NCBI GenBank assembly: GCA_009699125.1
Contig: WLOT01000006.1
Location: 1 to 33,818, forward strand
Direction: 5' to 3'
Length of the DNA stretch: 33,818 nt
Source of the DNA: Actinomycetota bacterium
Lineage (GTDB): Bacteria > Actinomycetota > Acidimicrobiia > Acidimicrobiales > Acidimicrobilacustridaceae
Shown: piece after piece, positions 18,822-28,290 of the stretch
Numbering within the stretch: position 1 is the stretch's first letter
How the letters are laid out: the number at the start of each line of letters is the position of its first letter
Notes under the pieces: generated by a model
Seen by the model: only the letters and a program-made list of their open reading frames with translations
The model's database searches: none
What the model was told of the DNA's origin: nothing
Position numbers and translations under genes: made by a program

Positions 18822-19304
18822 GTGAACCTCCTCGAGGTCGGCCGCATCGACAAACCGCATGGAGTTCGCGGCGACGTCGTCGTTGCGCTGACGACGACCG
18901 AAACACATCGCGTTGCTCCCGGCACGCATCTGTTCGCTGGTGATCGCGAATTCGTGATCACCGCGTCACGTCCACATCAGCATCGCTGGATCGTGACGTT
19001 CGAGGGCGTGTACGGCCGCGAAGGCGCCGAAGCGATTTCTGGTCTTGTGCTTTCCGCCGAACCGCTTGACGACGATGATCCCGATGCGTTGTGGGTTCAC
19101 GAACTGATCGGTTCAACTGTCGTCGAAACCGACGGCACCGAACGCGGCACTGTTGTTGCGGTGCAGGACAATCCGGCGAGTGACCTTCTCGTGCTCGATA
19201 GTGGCGCGTTAGTTCCACTGCGCTTTCTGGAAGGCCGTGACAACGAAGATCGTTTGGTCGTCGAAGTTCCTGACGGGTTATTCGAACTTCTCGACGAGGA
19301 CTGA
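18822..19304 (+). CDS. rimM: Ribosome maturation factor RimM
   Basis: VNLLEVGRIDKPHGVRGDVVV...; PRC-barrel C-terminus; GTG at 18822 inside ORF 18693..19304. Confidence 0.93.
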   Translation: MNLLEVGRIDKPHGVRGDVVVALTTTETHRVAPGTHLFAGDREFVITASRPHQHRWIVTFEGVYGREGAEAISGLVLSAEPLDDDDPDALWVHELIGSTVVETDGTERGTVVAVQDNPASDLLVLDSGALVPLRFLEGRDNEDRLVVEVPDGLFELLDED

Positions 19305-19309
19305 CCTCC

Positions 19310-20035
19310 ATGCGTATCGACGTCTTCACGATCTTCCCCGACATGGTGTCGGAGTTCGCGGGACAGAGCCTTCTCGGTCGTGCTTCTGCCAAGGGCTTGC
19401 TCGATGTGCGTGTGCACGATCTGCGCGAGCACACCACCGATGTTCACCGCACCGTGGACGATTCACCGTTTGGCGGGGGAGCAGGGATGGTTCTGCGTCC
19501 CGAACCGATTTACGCCTCGGTCGAAGCCGCTGATCCGCCTCGGCCGCTCTTTCTGCTGGGGCCCGGTGGCCGCCGCCTCGATCAGGCGATGGCGCAGGAA
19601 CTCGCCGAATCCGGCGGATTCTCACTTTTGTGCGGTCGCTATGAAGGCGTTGACGACCGAGTTCGTACTGATCTGTGCGATGGCGAGCTTTCCATCGGCG
19701 ACTACGTCCTCGGTGGCGGTGAGGTCGCCGCAATGGTGGTCCTAGAGTCCGTAGGGCGCCTCGTGCCGGGCGTCATGGGTAATTCGGCCTCTGCAGGCGA
19801 CGAGTCCTTTAGTGACGGCCTGCTGGAGTATCCGCAGTTCACCAAGCCTGCCGAGTTTCGGGGGATGGCGGTGCCCGAGGTGCTCCGATCGGGCGATCAC
19901 GGCCGGATCGCCCGCTGGCGCCGGGCCCGGGCTCTCCGTCGGACACTGCTTTCGAGGCCAGACCTGATCGAGGCCCGGGGCGGACTGTCGGAGGCTGACG
20001 AGGCCCTCTTGGCCGACCCGGACCTCAGCGATTGA
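19310..20035 (+). CDS. trmD: tRNA (guanine-N1)-methyltransferase
   Basis: [16 protein letters not shown]...[17 protein letters not shown]...[12 protein letters not shown]...[16 protein letters not shown]. Confidence 0.97.
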   Translation: MRIDVFTIFPDMVSEFAGQSLLGRASAKGLLDVRVHDLREHTTDVHRTVDDSPFGGGAGMVLRPEPIYASVEAADPPRPLFLLGPGGRRLDQAMAQELAESGGFSLLCGRYEGVDDRVRTDLCDGELSIGDYVLGGGEVAAMVVLESVGRLVPGVMGNSASAGDESFSDGLLEYPQFTKPAEFRGMAVPEVLRSGDHGRIARWRRARALRRTLLSRPDLIEARGGLSEADEALLADPDLSD

Positions 20036-20054
20036 GTGCAGGCCGTTTGGCGCT

Positions 20055-20084
20055 TTGCCGTTGAGGGACTGGTCCGCCTACGAT
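20055..20084 (+). promoter_or_regulatory. Candidate sigma70-type promoter for rplS
   Basis: TTGCCG - 18 nt - TACGAT upstream of a 5' leader. Confidence 0.5.
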
Positions 20085-20131
20085 GACGACTCCCTCGGGC
20101 AACCGCTTCCGGTCCCGATCTCGTTTCTTGT

Positions 20132-20147
20132 CCCGCTTCCCAGCGGG
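20132..20147 (+). promoter_or_regulatory. Hairpin in rplS leader
   Basis: CCCGCT-TCCC-AGCGGG perfect 6-bp stem about 20 nt before the rplS ATG. Confidence 0.45.
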
Positions 20148-20168
20148 CATTGCAGCCAGGACACTTCA

Positions 20169-20513
20169 ATGAACGCCATCGATCTCATCGACGCCCAGAG
20201 CCTCCGCGACGACGTGCCCGAGTTCGCCCCCGGCGACACTCTCAAGGTGCATGTCCGTGTTGTCGAAGGCAACCGCGAGCGCGTCCAGTTGTTCCAAGGC
20301 GCAGTCATCCGTCGTCAGGGTGGCGGTCTTCAGGAAACCTTTACGGTTCGTAAGGTCAGCTTCGGCGTCGGTGTCGAGCGAACCTTCCCGGTGCATTCCC
20401 CGATCGTTTCCAAGATCGAAGTTGTGACCCGTGGCGATGTGCGTCGAGCCAAGCTCTATTACCTTCGCGATCGCGTTGGTAAGTCAGCCAAGATCAAGGA
20501 AAAGCGCGACTGA
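20169..20513 (+). CDS. rplS: 50S ribosomal protein L19
   Basis: [53 protein letters not shown]. Confidence 0.97.
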   Translation: MNAIDLIDAQSLRDDVPEFAPGDTLKVHVRVVEGNRERVQLFQGAVIRRQGGGLQETFTVRKVSFGVGVERTFPVHSPIVSKIEVVTRGDVRRAKLYYLRDRVGKSAKIKEKRD

Positions 20514-20612
20514 TCGTCGCGTACTCGCCGGCGTTGTCGGCCCAAGCTTTCTTGTCGCTCCTCGGCTCTTGCGGTTGCGGCAAAGCAAAGTCGCTGTTGA
20601 GCGGAGCTGCGT

Positions 20613-20915
20613 GTGAGTTCTGAGGATCTCGAAGAATACGAGTCCGACGTCGAGTTGCAGCTTTATCGCGAATACAAAGATGTCTGTCCAATGTTCCGGT
20701 TCGTTGTTGAAACCGAACGACGTTTCTATTTGGCCAACGAGGTCAACCAGAGCGTTGTGAACGAAAACGGCCGCACTCGTGTCGAGATTGAACTCCGCGA
20801 TGCATGGGTCTGGGACATGTATAGGCAGAACCGTTTCGTCTCTCACGTCCGAGTCGTCACATTCAAGGACGTCAACATCGAAGAGTTGCCACGCGAAGAG
20901 ATGCGACTCCCGTGA
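20613..20915 (+). CDS. DUF2469 family protein
   Basis: VSSEDLEEYESDVELQLYREYKDVCPMFRFVVETERRFYLANEVNQ, typical actinobacterial DUF2469. Confidence 0.92.
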   Translation: MSSEDLEEYESDVELQLYREYKDVCPMFRFVVETERRFYLANEVNQSVVNENGRTRVEIELRDAWVWDMYRQNRFVSHVRVVTFKDVNIEELPREEMRLP

Positions 20916-20928
20916 CGGCGCTTCTCGG

Positions 20929-21273
20929 TTGACTGCCGGTCGTCGGGCTCTTGGGTCCTACGGCGAAAATCTCGCGGCTCGGTGGTACGAGGAGCGCGGC
21001 TATGTGGTTGTCGACCGTAATTGGCGCTGTCGCGACGGTGAGATCGACCTTGTTCTGACTCGCGCTCGATTGTTGGTGTTCTGCGAGGTGAAGACGCGTT
21101 CAAGCGATGCCTATGGTTCGCCGGCGGCAGCGGTGACTCCGACAAAACAGGCGCGGTTGCGGAAGTTGGGTATGCGCTGGATTGATGCTCAGCAAGTGCG
21201 CCCTGCATCTCTTCGCTTTGATGTCGCGTGCGTGATTGGACGCGACGTGAGCGTGATCGAATCAGCGTTCTGA
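20929..21273 (+). CDS. yraN: YraN/UPF0102 family predicted endonuclease
   Basis: LGSYGENLAARWYEERGYVVVDRNWRCRDGEIDLVL...VFCEVKTR; likely TTG start at 20929. Confidence 0.92.
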   Translation: MTAGRRALGSYGENLAARWYEERGYVVVDRNWRCRDGEIDLVLTRARLLVFCEVKTRSSDAYGSPAAAVTPTKQARLRKLGMRWIDAQQVRPASLRFDVACVIGRDVSVIESAF

Positions 21274-21342
21274 GTTCCGCCAATTCGTTGGCGATAACGC
21301 TTGCACGTGCGCAATTAGCCGCCGTGGCCGTATCGTATGCGC

Positions 21343-21999
21343 ATGGCTACAACAACAGATCTCGAGTTTTTCTTCGATCCGATTTGCCCCTTCGCGTGGG
21401 TAACCAGTCGCTGGGTCGAGGAAGTCGTCAAGCTTCGCGATATCTCCGTCGAGTGGAAGTTCATTGCCCTCGCGATAGTCAACGAAGACACCGATTACTC
21501 AAAGTTTCCTCCGGCCTACCCAGCGCTTCATGGACTTGGTCGTCGACTGCTTCGAGTCGCTGCGGCAGCGCGAGCTGAAGGGGGCAACGATGCAGTCGCC
21601 GCGTTCTACACCGCAGCCGGCGAACGCATGCACCACGACGGCGTGTCGGTTGCAGTTTTTGGTGGCGAACCCATCCCCGAAAACCTTGTTGCCGAGGTCA
21701 TTGCTGCTGCGGGACTGGATGCATCGCTCGTTTCTGCGGCTGACGACGAATCTTGGGACGCTCTTCTTCGCGAAGAAACAGAACTTTCGTTGAGTCGAAC
21801 TGGCCGCGACGTTGGTACGCCAATTCTCACGTTTGCTCCTGGCACAGACCGCGAGGCCTCGCTGTTTGGCCCGGTAATCTCTTCCATCCCGCGTGGTGAT
21901 GCCGCTCTTGAACTTTGGGATGCCGTGCAGACGCTTGCTCGCACGCCGGGTTTCGCCGAGCTCAAGCGTTCGCTTCGCGATCCGCTCTCGTTCGACTGA
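21343..21999 (+). CDS. DsbA-family thioredoxin-fold protein (mycothiol-dependent nitroreductase-like) with CPFA motif
   Basis: FFDPICPFAWVTSRWVEEVVKLRDISVEWKFIALAIVNED resembles the Rv2466c-type family; second Cys replaced. Confidence 0.82.
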   Translation: MATTTDLEFFFDPICPFAWVTSRWVEEVVKLRDISVEWKFIALAIVNEDTDYSKFPPAYPALHGLGRRLLRVAAAARAEGGNDAVAAFYTAAGERMHHDGVSVAVFGGEPIPENLVAEVIAAAGLDASLVSAADDESWDALLREETELSLSRTGRDVGTPILTFAPGTDREASLFGPVISSIPRGDAALELWDAVQTLARTPGFAELKRSLRDPLSFD

Positions 22000-22006
22000 G
22001 TTCATC

Positions 22007-22258
22007 GTGGCTGACGCGATTACTCCGGTCGTTCTCTGGCGACCGCATTGCCCATTCTGCCGAATGTTGTTTTTGGGCATAGAACGACACGGGCTCGAAG
22101 TTGAATTGCGCAACATCTGGGAAGACGATGAAGCTCGCGCGCTTTTGAATCAGCGCATCGGAAGCGAAACTGTTCCGAGTGTGTTGGTTGGCGATGAGAT
22201 TCTCGTGAACCCATCAATCACCGAGTTGATGGCCGTTGTGCGCGAGGCCAACAAGTAA
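22007..22258 (+). CDS. Glutaredoxin/mycoredoxin-like protein
   Basis: VADAITPVVLWRPHCPFCRMLFLGIERHGLEVELRNIWEDDEAR...ETVPSVLVGDEILVNPS; CPFC motif, cis-Pro TVP; GTG start at 22007. Confidence 0.9.
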   Translation: MADAITPVVLWRPHCPFCRMLFLGIERHGLEVELRNIWEDDEARALLNQRIGSETVPSVLVGDEILVNPSITELMAVVREANK

Positions 22259-22269
22259 CGCCCCAAGCT

Positions 22270-23205
22270 TTAGGGTTCGAGGACTACCTTGATCGCACCT
22301 GCAGAACGATCTGCAGCGACAGCAAACGCTTCCACGGCAGCATCAAGCGGGAAGCGATGCGTGACGATGATCTCGGGAAGTTCCGGCCGCTGGGCAAGGA
22401 TCGTCGCGGCAACGTCGATATCGCGAGATGGCCCGACGCGTCCGTACATCACTGCCGGAACGAGTGTGAGTTCCTTCATGCCAATTGCCATGCCGGGCAT
22501 CTCAACGGATCCATCCCAGTAACTGCCGAGGAGCACAATCGTTCCGCCGGGTCGACAACGGTCGGCTGCCTCGGCAAGTGCTGATGCGGTGCCCGCTGCT
22601 TCGATGACGACGTCGTAGCCATTGCCATCGAGGGTTCCCGCTCCGAGTCGCGTTGCGGCTTCGAGCTGGCGCTCGTGACGGGCCGAAAGATCGACCTTTG
22701 CACCTGTTTGTTGCGCAACGACAAGTGCGGTTTGGCCGATAGTTCCTCCGCCAATAACTGCGACGCGGTCACTTCCTCGAATGTTTCCGCGCCGAACGCC
22801 ATGAACGGCGACTGCAAGCGGTTCGACCAGGCAGCCATTCGATGCAGCAACTCCAGATGGGAGTCGGGCAAGTGATGTGGCAGGGACGAGGACTTTCTCG
22901 GCCATGCCGCCATCGCGGCCAACGCCAAATGCCATCGCCGGGCCACGGACGCACAGTTGCGTATTGCCATCGATACACGCTTCGCACACCAAACACGGAT
23001 CGATTGGTTCAACAGCGACGGGCGTGCCGTCTGCGAGTGTCCCCGCGAACTCATGGCCAAACGTTGCCGGAAGTCCAAAGTTCAGGAGGTGAAGATCGGA
23101 ACCGCAAATGCCGGCCGATGCGACGGTGACGACGACCCCTTCACCTGAAGGTTCTGCAACATCAGTGACAGTGGGTTTGCCTTCGGGACAGCGGACAGCA
23201 CGCAT
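22270..23205 (-). CDS. Zinc-type alcohol/sorbitol dehydrogenase-like (MDR family)
   Basis: MRAVRCPEGK...AGICGSDLHLLNFGLPATFGHEFAG...GGGTIGQTALVVAQQ. Confidence 0.9.
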   Translation of the reverse strand: MRAVRCPEGKPTVTDVAEPSGEGVVVTVASAGICGSDLHLLNFGLPATFGHEFAGTLADGTPVAVEPIDPCLVCEACIDGNTQLCVRGPAMAFGVGRDGGMAEKVLVPATSLARLPSGVAASNGCLVEPLAVAVHGVRRGNIRGSDRVAVIGGGTIGQTALVVAQQTGAKVDLSARHERQLEAATRLGAGTLDGNGYDVVIEAAGTASALAEAADRCRPGGTIVLLGSYWDGSVEMPGMAIGMKELTLVPAVMYGRVGPSRDIDVAATILAQRPELPEIIVTHRFPLDAAVEAFAVAADRSAGAIKVVLEP

Positions 23206-23230
23206 GGGGTTCCTTGGTGTGGGTATGTGA

Positions 23231-23773
23231 TCAGTCGTGTGAGAGTTCGAGCAGTAATTGATACAACGGATCGTTGCGGTCGCGCTGGCCAACGGCCGAA
23301 TCAGGCGGTATCGGCCATTCGGATCCAGACGGGGGTGCAGTCACCCATTCGGTGGTTGCGATGCGGCGCGCGATTCGCCACGGTCCTGTGTCGCGACGTT
23401 CCAGTCGGTCGAGGTAACGAAAGCCGACGGTGAGATTGCGACGAGGGTCGGGATCAGAGGAGCGGTGATACGCGATTCCGTACGTCTCGGCAACGGCAGC
23501 AGAACCGTTCACGGTTGCAAGATGGTTGGCCACGAGATGCATCGTGGAGTCGTAACGCTGCAAAAGTCCGAACGCCCAGTCGATGAACTCAGCAATCGTG
23601 CCGTTGAACGAACCGTGTGTGTCGGTGGCATCCGAATGAAAGCAGCTCGCCACAAGTTCGCGATCGAGTCGGTCGATGCCTCGGCAATAGGTCAAGACGA
23701 GGTCGCTGATCGCCTGACGGTCAGCAAGAGATTCGAGATCGGGCGTGCCTGGATGGGCGGTGTCGGGGCTCAC
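23231..23773 (-). CDS. SnoaL-like / NTF2-fold domain protein
   Basis: LADRQAISDLVLTYCRGIDRLDRELVASCFHSDATDTHG...; start uncertain (ORF extends to 23848, possible GTG at 23773). Confidence 0.82.
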   Translation of the reverse strand: MSPDTAHPGTPDLESLADRQAISDLVLTYCRGIDRLDRELVASCFHSDATDTHGSFNGTIAEFIDWAFGLLQRYDSTMHLVANHLATVNGSAAVAETYGIAYHRSSDPDPRRNLTVGFRYLDRLERRDTGPWRIARRIATTEWVTAPPSGSEWPIPPDSAVGQRDRNDPLYQLLLELSHD

Positions 23774-23869
23774 TCCCGTGGAGGTTAGGTGTCTGCCATC
23801 ATCGTGTGTGACCTCTGGGTGCTCCGGCGGTCGTTGACCCGAACCCACGGGTCTGTGCAGGAGACATCC

Positions 23870-25414
23870 GTGACCACCTCAGTTGAACCTGACATCTCCC
23901 GATGGCGAACCTTGGCATGTCGCTTCGACGATGCAATCGTTGCCGTGCGGGGTCGCATGTCGTGGGGTGCATGGATGGTCAGCGTGCTTGGCCTCGTCAC
24001 AGTGATTTCTCGTTCTCCGGGCCTTCTCTACAACGGTATGTTCGACCGGGACGAGTCCTATCTCGCAGTGACGGGTGACGTTCTGCGAAATGGCGGAACG
24101 CTTTATGTCGATGTGATTGATCGGAAGCCACCAGTTGTTCCGGTGTTGTATTCGATGATTCGAGAGTGGAGCGTCGATATGCGCGCCGTTCGAATCGTTG
24201 TCGCATTACTCATCTTCCTGAACGGTGTGGTCGTCGCTGAAATCGTTCGACGACTTTCGCATTCTCGTCGCGCAGCATTGTTTGCCGGCGTCCTCGCAAT
24301 TGCTGGAACCGCACTGTTCCTTCCTCCCGATGCACAAGCGGCAAATTTTGAACTTTGGGGGTTGCTTCCCGCCTCGGCTGCAATTCTTTGTGTTGTCGTC
24401 GCGCGTGCCGCTGATCGTTCACCGTTGTTGTGGTTTGCTTTGGCTGGAGCCGCCGTGGTCGTTGCTGCCGATTGCAAGCAGCCGTACATCGCGGTAGCGA
24501 TCCCGGTTTTACTCGAGGCACTCCGCCGAGTTGATGGCAAATGGCGTGCGGTGAGCGCTACGGCTGCCGGAGCGGCTGTCGGCGCCATCCCCCTCTTTCT
24601 CTTCTTCGATGGCGCAAAGATGATTCGTTGGGTGTGGTCGGATAACAGCGACTATCTCAACGGGGGTATCTCAATTGGGCGGGCCGCCGCAATCGGCGTC
24701 GCTCTGACCCTTGCGTTCGTAGTTCTTCACCTGCCACTTCTCTATGGAGTTTGGGCGGTGGCCCGTCGACGAGTTCGTGCTGATGTCACGGTGCTTGTTT
24801 GGCTTGGTGCATCGATTTTGGTGATTCCGATCGGACTTCGTTTCTTCGGTCACTACTACCAACAATTAGTACCGCCACTCGCGGTACTGACTGGCTGCGC
24901 GCTCGTCACAGCGAGTCGGCGTGTCTGGCAAACATTGATGTCGCTCACGGTCGCGATGCTTGTTGTGATGCTCACGCTTGCATTTGTGCATCGCCCAGAC
25001 CTCACGAACTACACGGCATTGGGCCGCTATGTGCAAAGCACCACGACTCCTGATCAGCGGATTCTCGTGTGGGGAGCTCTCCCCGATGTCTATGTGGCAT
25101 CGGAACGGCTTCCTTCAGGCGTGTTCTTGCACGGCGGTTATCTCACGGGCAACTGGGCAAGTCGCGCTCATCCGCTCCCCGAAAGTGTGATCGCTACAGA
25201 ACCATTCCGGTCGCGATGGAACATGTTTTTTGAGGATGTGACGGCCAACCCGCCCGCACTCGTGATTAACGCTGCTCGTCCCGATACTGATTGGGCAATG
25301 TATGGGCCCGAGTCATTTCCAATTGGAACATGGCTCGACCGTTGCTACAACATCGACCGAGTCGTTGATGGCCTTGCGGTTTGGCGCCGTGACGTTGTCG
25401 CCTGCCCGATGTAA
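23870..25414 (+). CDS. Polytopic membrane protein, GT-C/family-39-like glycosyltransferase
   Basis: Many hydrophobic segments; N-terminal FDRDESYLAVTGDVLRNGGTLYVDVIDRKPPVVPVLY acidic loop; GTG 23870 preceded by AGGAG. Confidence 0.75.
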   Translation: MTTSVEPDISRWRTLACRFDDAIVAVRGRMSWGAWMVSVLGLVTVISRSPGLLYNGMFDRDESYLAVTGDVLRNGGTLYVDVIDRKPPVVPVLYSMIREWSVDMRAVRIVVALLIFLNGVVVAEIVRRLSHSRRAALFAGVLAIAGTALFLPPDAQAANFELWGLLPASAAILCVVVARAADRSPLLWFALAGAAVVVAADCKQPYIAVAIPVLLEALRRVDGKWRAVSATAAGAAVGAIPLFLFFDGAKMIRWVWSDNSDYLNGGISIGRAAAIGVALTLAFVVLHLPLLYGVWAVARRRVRADVTVLVWLGASILVIPIGLRFFGHYYQQLVPPLAVLTGCALVTASRRVWQTLMSLTVAMLVVMLTLAFVHRPDLTNYTALGRYVQSTTTPDQRILVWGALPDVYVASERLPSGVFLHGGYLTGNWASRAHPLPESVIATEPFRSRWNMFFEDVTANPPALVINAARPDTDWAMYGPESFPIGTWLDRCYNIDRVVDGLAVWRRDVVACPM

Positions 25415-25426
25415 GAGCATTCGTGG

Positions 25427-26179
25427 TTAGGCGGTAGCGAGAACACCGCCATCGACAATGATCGACTGACCAGTGATGAACGACGCCTTGTCGCTGAGAA
25501 GGAACGCTGCGGGTTCGCCGATTTCACTCGGTTGGCCGATTCGCTTGAGTACAGAACTTTCTTCGAAGCGGTTGCGCATGCCGGGCATGTCGAGAGTGAT
25601 GCCAAGCATCGGGGTCTCGATAAAACCGGGGCAGATCGCGTTCACGCGAATGCCTTCCGGGCCGAGCTTGTCGGCCATTGAACGGACCGCTCCGAGCATG
25701 CCTGCCTTTGACGCGCAATAGGCGGGGATGGCGGCATTGCCGATCCAGCCTTCGATCGAAGCGATGCCAACAACGGCAGCCCCGTCAGCGGCGGCAAGAT
25801 CTGCGTGCATCGCTTGAACAAGCATCGGGAACGCCCGCAGGTTTACATTCAGCACGAAATCCCAACCAGCATCGTCGAGTTCTCCAACGGATTGACTCCT
25901 CACAGTGCCTGCTGCGTGCACAAGTCCGCCGAGTGGGCCAACTGCAGATCGGCTTGCGTCGACGGCGGCTGCAAGCTCGTTTGTCTTCGTGACGTCGATG
26001 CCGAGTCCAAAAGTTGCCACATTGTGTTTGTTGGCGATTTCTTGAGCAGCGGCACGTACGCCGTCAGCATTGAGATCCCAAACGGCAACAGCGCGTCCTT
26101 GTGCAGCGACTGCCTCCGCACAGGCTCGTCCAATTCCGGATGCACCGCCGGTGACAATGACTGCAGATGTTGGGCTCAT
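25427..26179 (-). CDS. SDR family NAD(P)-dependent oxidoreductase
   Basis: VTGGASGIGRACAEA, catalytic YCASK, ICPGFIETPM, SFITGQSIIVDGG. Confidence 0.95.
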   Translation of the reverse strand: MSPTSAVIVTGGASGIGRACAEAVAAQGRAVAVWDLNADGVRAAAQEIANKHNVATFGLGIDVTKTNELAAAVDASRSAVGPLGGLVHAAGTVRSQSVGELDDAGWDFVLNVNLRAFPMLVQAMHADLAAADGAAVVGIASIEGWIGNAAIPAYCASKAGMLGAVRSMADKLGPEGIRVNAICPGFIETPMLGITLDMPGMRNRFEESSVLKRIGQPSEIGEPAAFLLSDKASFITGQSIIVDGGVLATA

Positions 26180-26197
26180 GGTCTTCCTTCGTAGTGT

Positions 26198-26794
26198 TCA
26201 GCGATTTTGTGCGAGGCGATCGAGGTCAATCAGCATCGTGTCGGCGAGTTCGATTTCGGTCTCGATGCGGCGGACCGCCCACGAAGCGACGAGTGCGGGA
26301 TAGGCCCAATCTGGTTGCGCATCGGCTTGTTCTTGGGACTCTTGAGCTGCAGTGAGTTCCTCAAAGAGGCGGGCGCGGTGATCGGCGATTTGTTCGCGAA
26401 GTCGGGATGGTTCGGCGAGGTGCCCGAGCCAAATTCGGAGAAGTACCCCGTGCTTGAGCACGGGTGCTTCTGCGTCGACAGTTGCTTGCCAACCGCGGAG
26501 TGCTTCGGTTCCCAGTGGGGTGATCGCGTAGACGGTCTTGTCGCGAACTTCATCACGAGCGACGGGCCGGCTTTTGACAAGGCCGAGATCTTCCAAGCGA
26601 CGAAGCTCGGTGTAGATCTGACTCGTGGCAGGACTCCAGTAGAAGAAATGGAGGATGGCGTCGGACCAGTTCTTGACGTCGTAACCGGTGAGTTCGCGGC
26701 CGAAACTCAGAATGCCAAGAACCGCCCATGCTGTTGCAGGGATTTTGGGCAGCGCGACATTGGTTGCCTGTAGATCGGCATTCCCCCCGGACAT
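26198..26794 (-). CDS. PadR family transcriptional regulator
   Basis: WAVLGILSFGRELTGYDVKNWSDAILHFFYWSPATSQIYTELRRLEDLGLVKS. Confidence 0.92.
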   Translation of the reverse strand: MSGGNADLQATNVALPKIPATAWAVLGILSFGRELTGYDVKNWSDAILHFFYWSPATSQIYTELRRLEDLGLVKSRPVARDEVRDKTVYAITPLGTEALRGWQATVDAEAPVLKHGVLLRIWLGHLAEPSRLREQIADHRARLFEELTAAQESQEQADAQPDWAYPALVASWAVRRIETEIELADTMLIDLDRLAQNR

Positions 26795-26842
26795 GACTCC
26801 GGTTCTAGCACGGCCGCGATGTGAAGGACTCTTGCTTGAAGT

Positions 26843-28288
26843 TCAGGAACCGGGCGATGGTGGCCAAGGCGCGATTGTCGGCCAAGGAGACGCGGCTTCA
26901 AGTTGCGCGGAAAGTTGAAGGAGCATTTCTTCCGAGCAATGGCGACCAACGATCTGGATGCCGATGGGGAGACCGTTTGGATCGAACCCCGCTGGAATCG
27001 ATGCCGCCGGCTGACCAGTCACATTGAACACGGCAGTGAGTTCAGCGAAGCGGCCCGCATGAGCAAAGACCGAATCGATGTCGGAGGTGTTGATTACTCC
27101 GAGTTCGGGCACCAGCACGGGCAAGGTCGATGTCAGCCAAACATCGTGGGTGTCGTAGAAGCGCGCAATGTCACGGCTGACGAATTCGATTTCTTGAAGT
27201 GCGCCGACAATGCGAAGCGGGTCAATAGCGAGCATGCGATCGTGGAGGAAGCGAGTAAACGGTTCAATGTCGTCGTCACGAAGTTCGCGACCCAGTTCGG
27301 CAAGACGATCTTCGACCATCTTTGCGCCGGACGCGCCCATGACCATTGCGAGAGAGTTCGCTGGCATCGCAACGTCCCATTGCGGTGCAGCTTCTTCAAC
27401 CTCGTGGCCGAGAGACTCGAGTAACGCTGCAGTGCGCTCGATGGCCTCGACCGCTGCGGGATGCATGTCTTTTCCAGCTGGTGAGACGGTGCTGAATCCG
27501 ATTCGAAGTTTCGGAGTTTCCTGATGAAGTGCGGCAAGAAACGAACCAGCGGTTGGCGCTGGAGGCGAGGGGTAGGGGTCGCCGGCAAGCGGTCCGGAGA
27601 TCGCATCGAGAATCGCGGCACTGTCGCGAACGGTGCGCGTCACGGCGTGGCCGATTCCCATTGGGTAGGAGAAGGCCGCGGCGGCGGGCCAGGTTGGCGT
27701 GCGGCCTCGGGTGGGCTTGAGTCCGTACAGGCCGCATTCGGACGCAGGGATTCGGATGGAACCGCCGCCGTCGTTGGCGTGTCCTGCGGTGACCATGCCA
27801 CCGATGACGGCTGCAGCCGATCCTCCCGATGAGCCACCAGTCGAATGGGTGAGTCGCCACGGGTTATGTGCGGGACCGAATAACAACGATTCGGTGACGG
27901 GGGCCTTTCCCATCTCAGGAGTGTTGGTGTTGCCAACGATGAGCAGACCGGCTGCTTTGAAGCGCTTTGTCAATTCGCAGTCTTCAGTTGCGATGACATC
28001 GGCAAACAGTCGGCTCCCTTTCGTGGCGGGCATCCCAGCAACATCGCAATTGAGATCTTTGACGAGGAATGGAACGCCGGCGATGGGGGAGTCTGAGGTG
28101 ACCTTTGATGCCTCAGCTCGCGATTCTTCGTAGCGCTTCGCAACGACAGCGTTCAGCGTCGGATTGCGAGATTCGATGCGAGCAATTGATGCGTCAACGA
28201 GCTCGAGGCTGCTCACTTCGCCTGCAGCAACGAGTGCAGCAAGACCAATGGTGTCGTTCTCATCGAGAAGGCGTTCGGTATCAGACAT
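26843..28288 (-). CDS. Amidase signature family protein
   Basis: VKDL Lys, STGGSSGGSAAAV, GGGSIRIPAS triad region. Confidence 0.94.
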   Translation of the reverse strand: MSDTERLLDENDTIGLAALVAAGEVSSLELVDASIARIESRNPTLNAVVAKRYEESRAEASKVTSDSPIAGVPFLVKDLNCDVAGMPATKGSRLFADVIATEDCELTKRFKAAGLLIVGNTNTPEMGKAPVTESLLFGPAHNPWRLTHSTGGSSGGSAAAVIGGMVTAGHANDGGGSIRIPASECGLYGLKPTRGRTPTWPAAAAFSYPMGIGHAVTRTVRDSAAILDAISGPLAGDPYPSPPAPTAGSFLAALHQETPKLRIGFSTVSPAGKDMHPAAVEAIERTAALLESLGHEVEEAAPQWDVAMPANSLAMVMGASGAKMVEDRLAELGRELRDDDIEPFTRFLHDRMLAIDPLRIVGALQEIEFVSRDIARFYDTHDVWLTSTLPVLVPELGVINTSDIDSVFAHAGRFAELTAVFNVTGQPAASIPAGFDPNGLPIGIQIVGRHCSEEMLLQLSAQLEAASPWPTIAPWPPSPGS

Positions 28289-28290
28289 GA

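Noticed and set aside
20514-20612. Possible decayed lepB/rnhB remnant between rplS and DUF2469
   Set aside because: The interval is only about 100 bp and no frame shows signal peptidase or RNase HII motifs.
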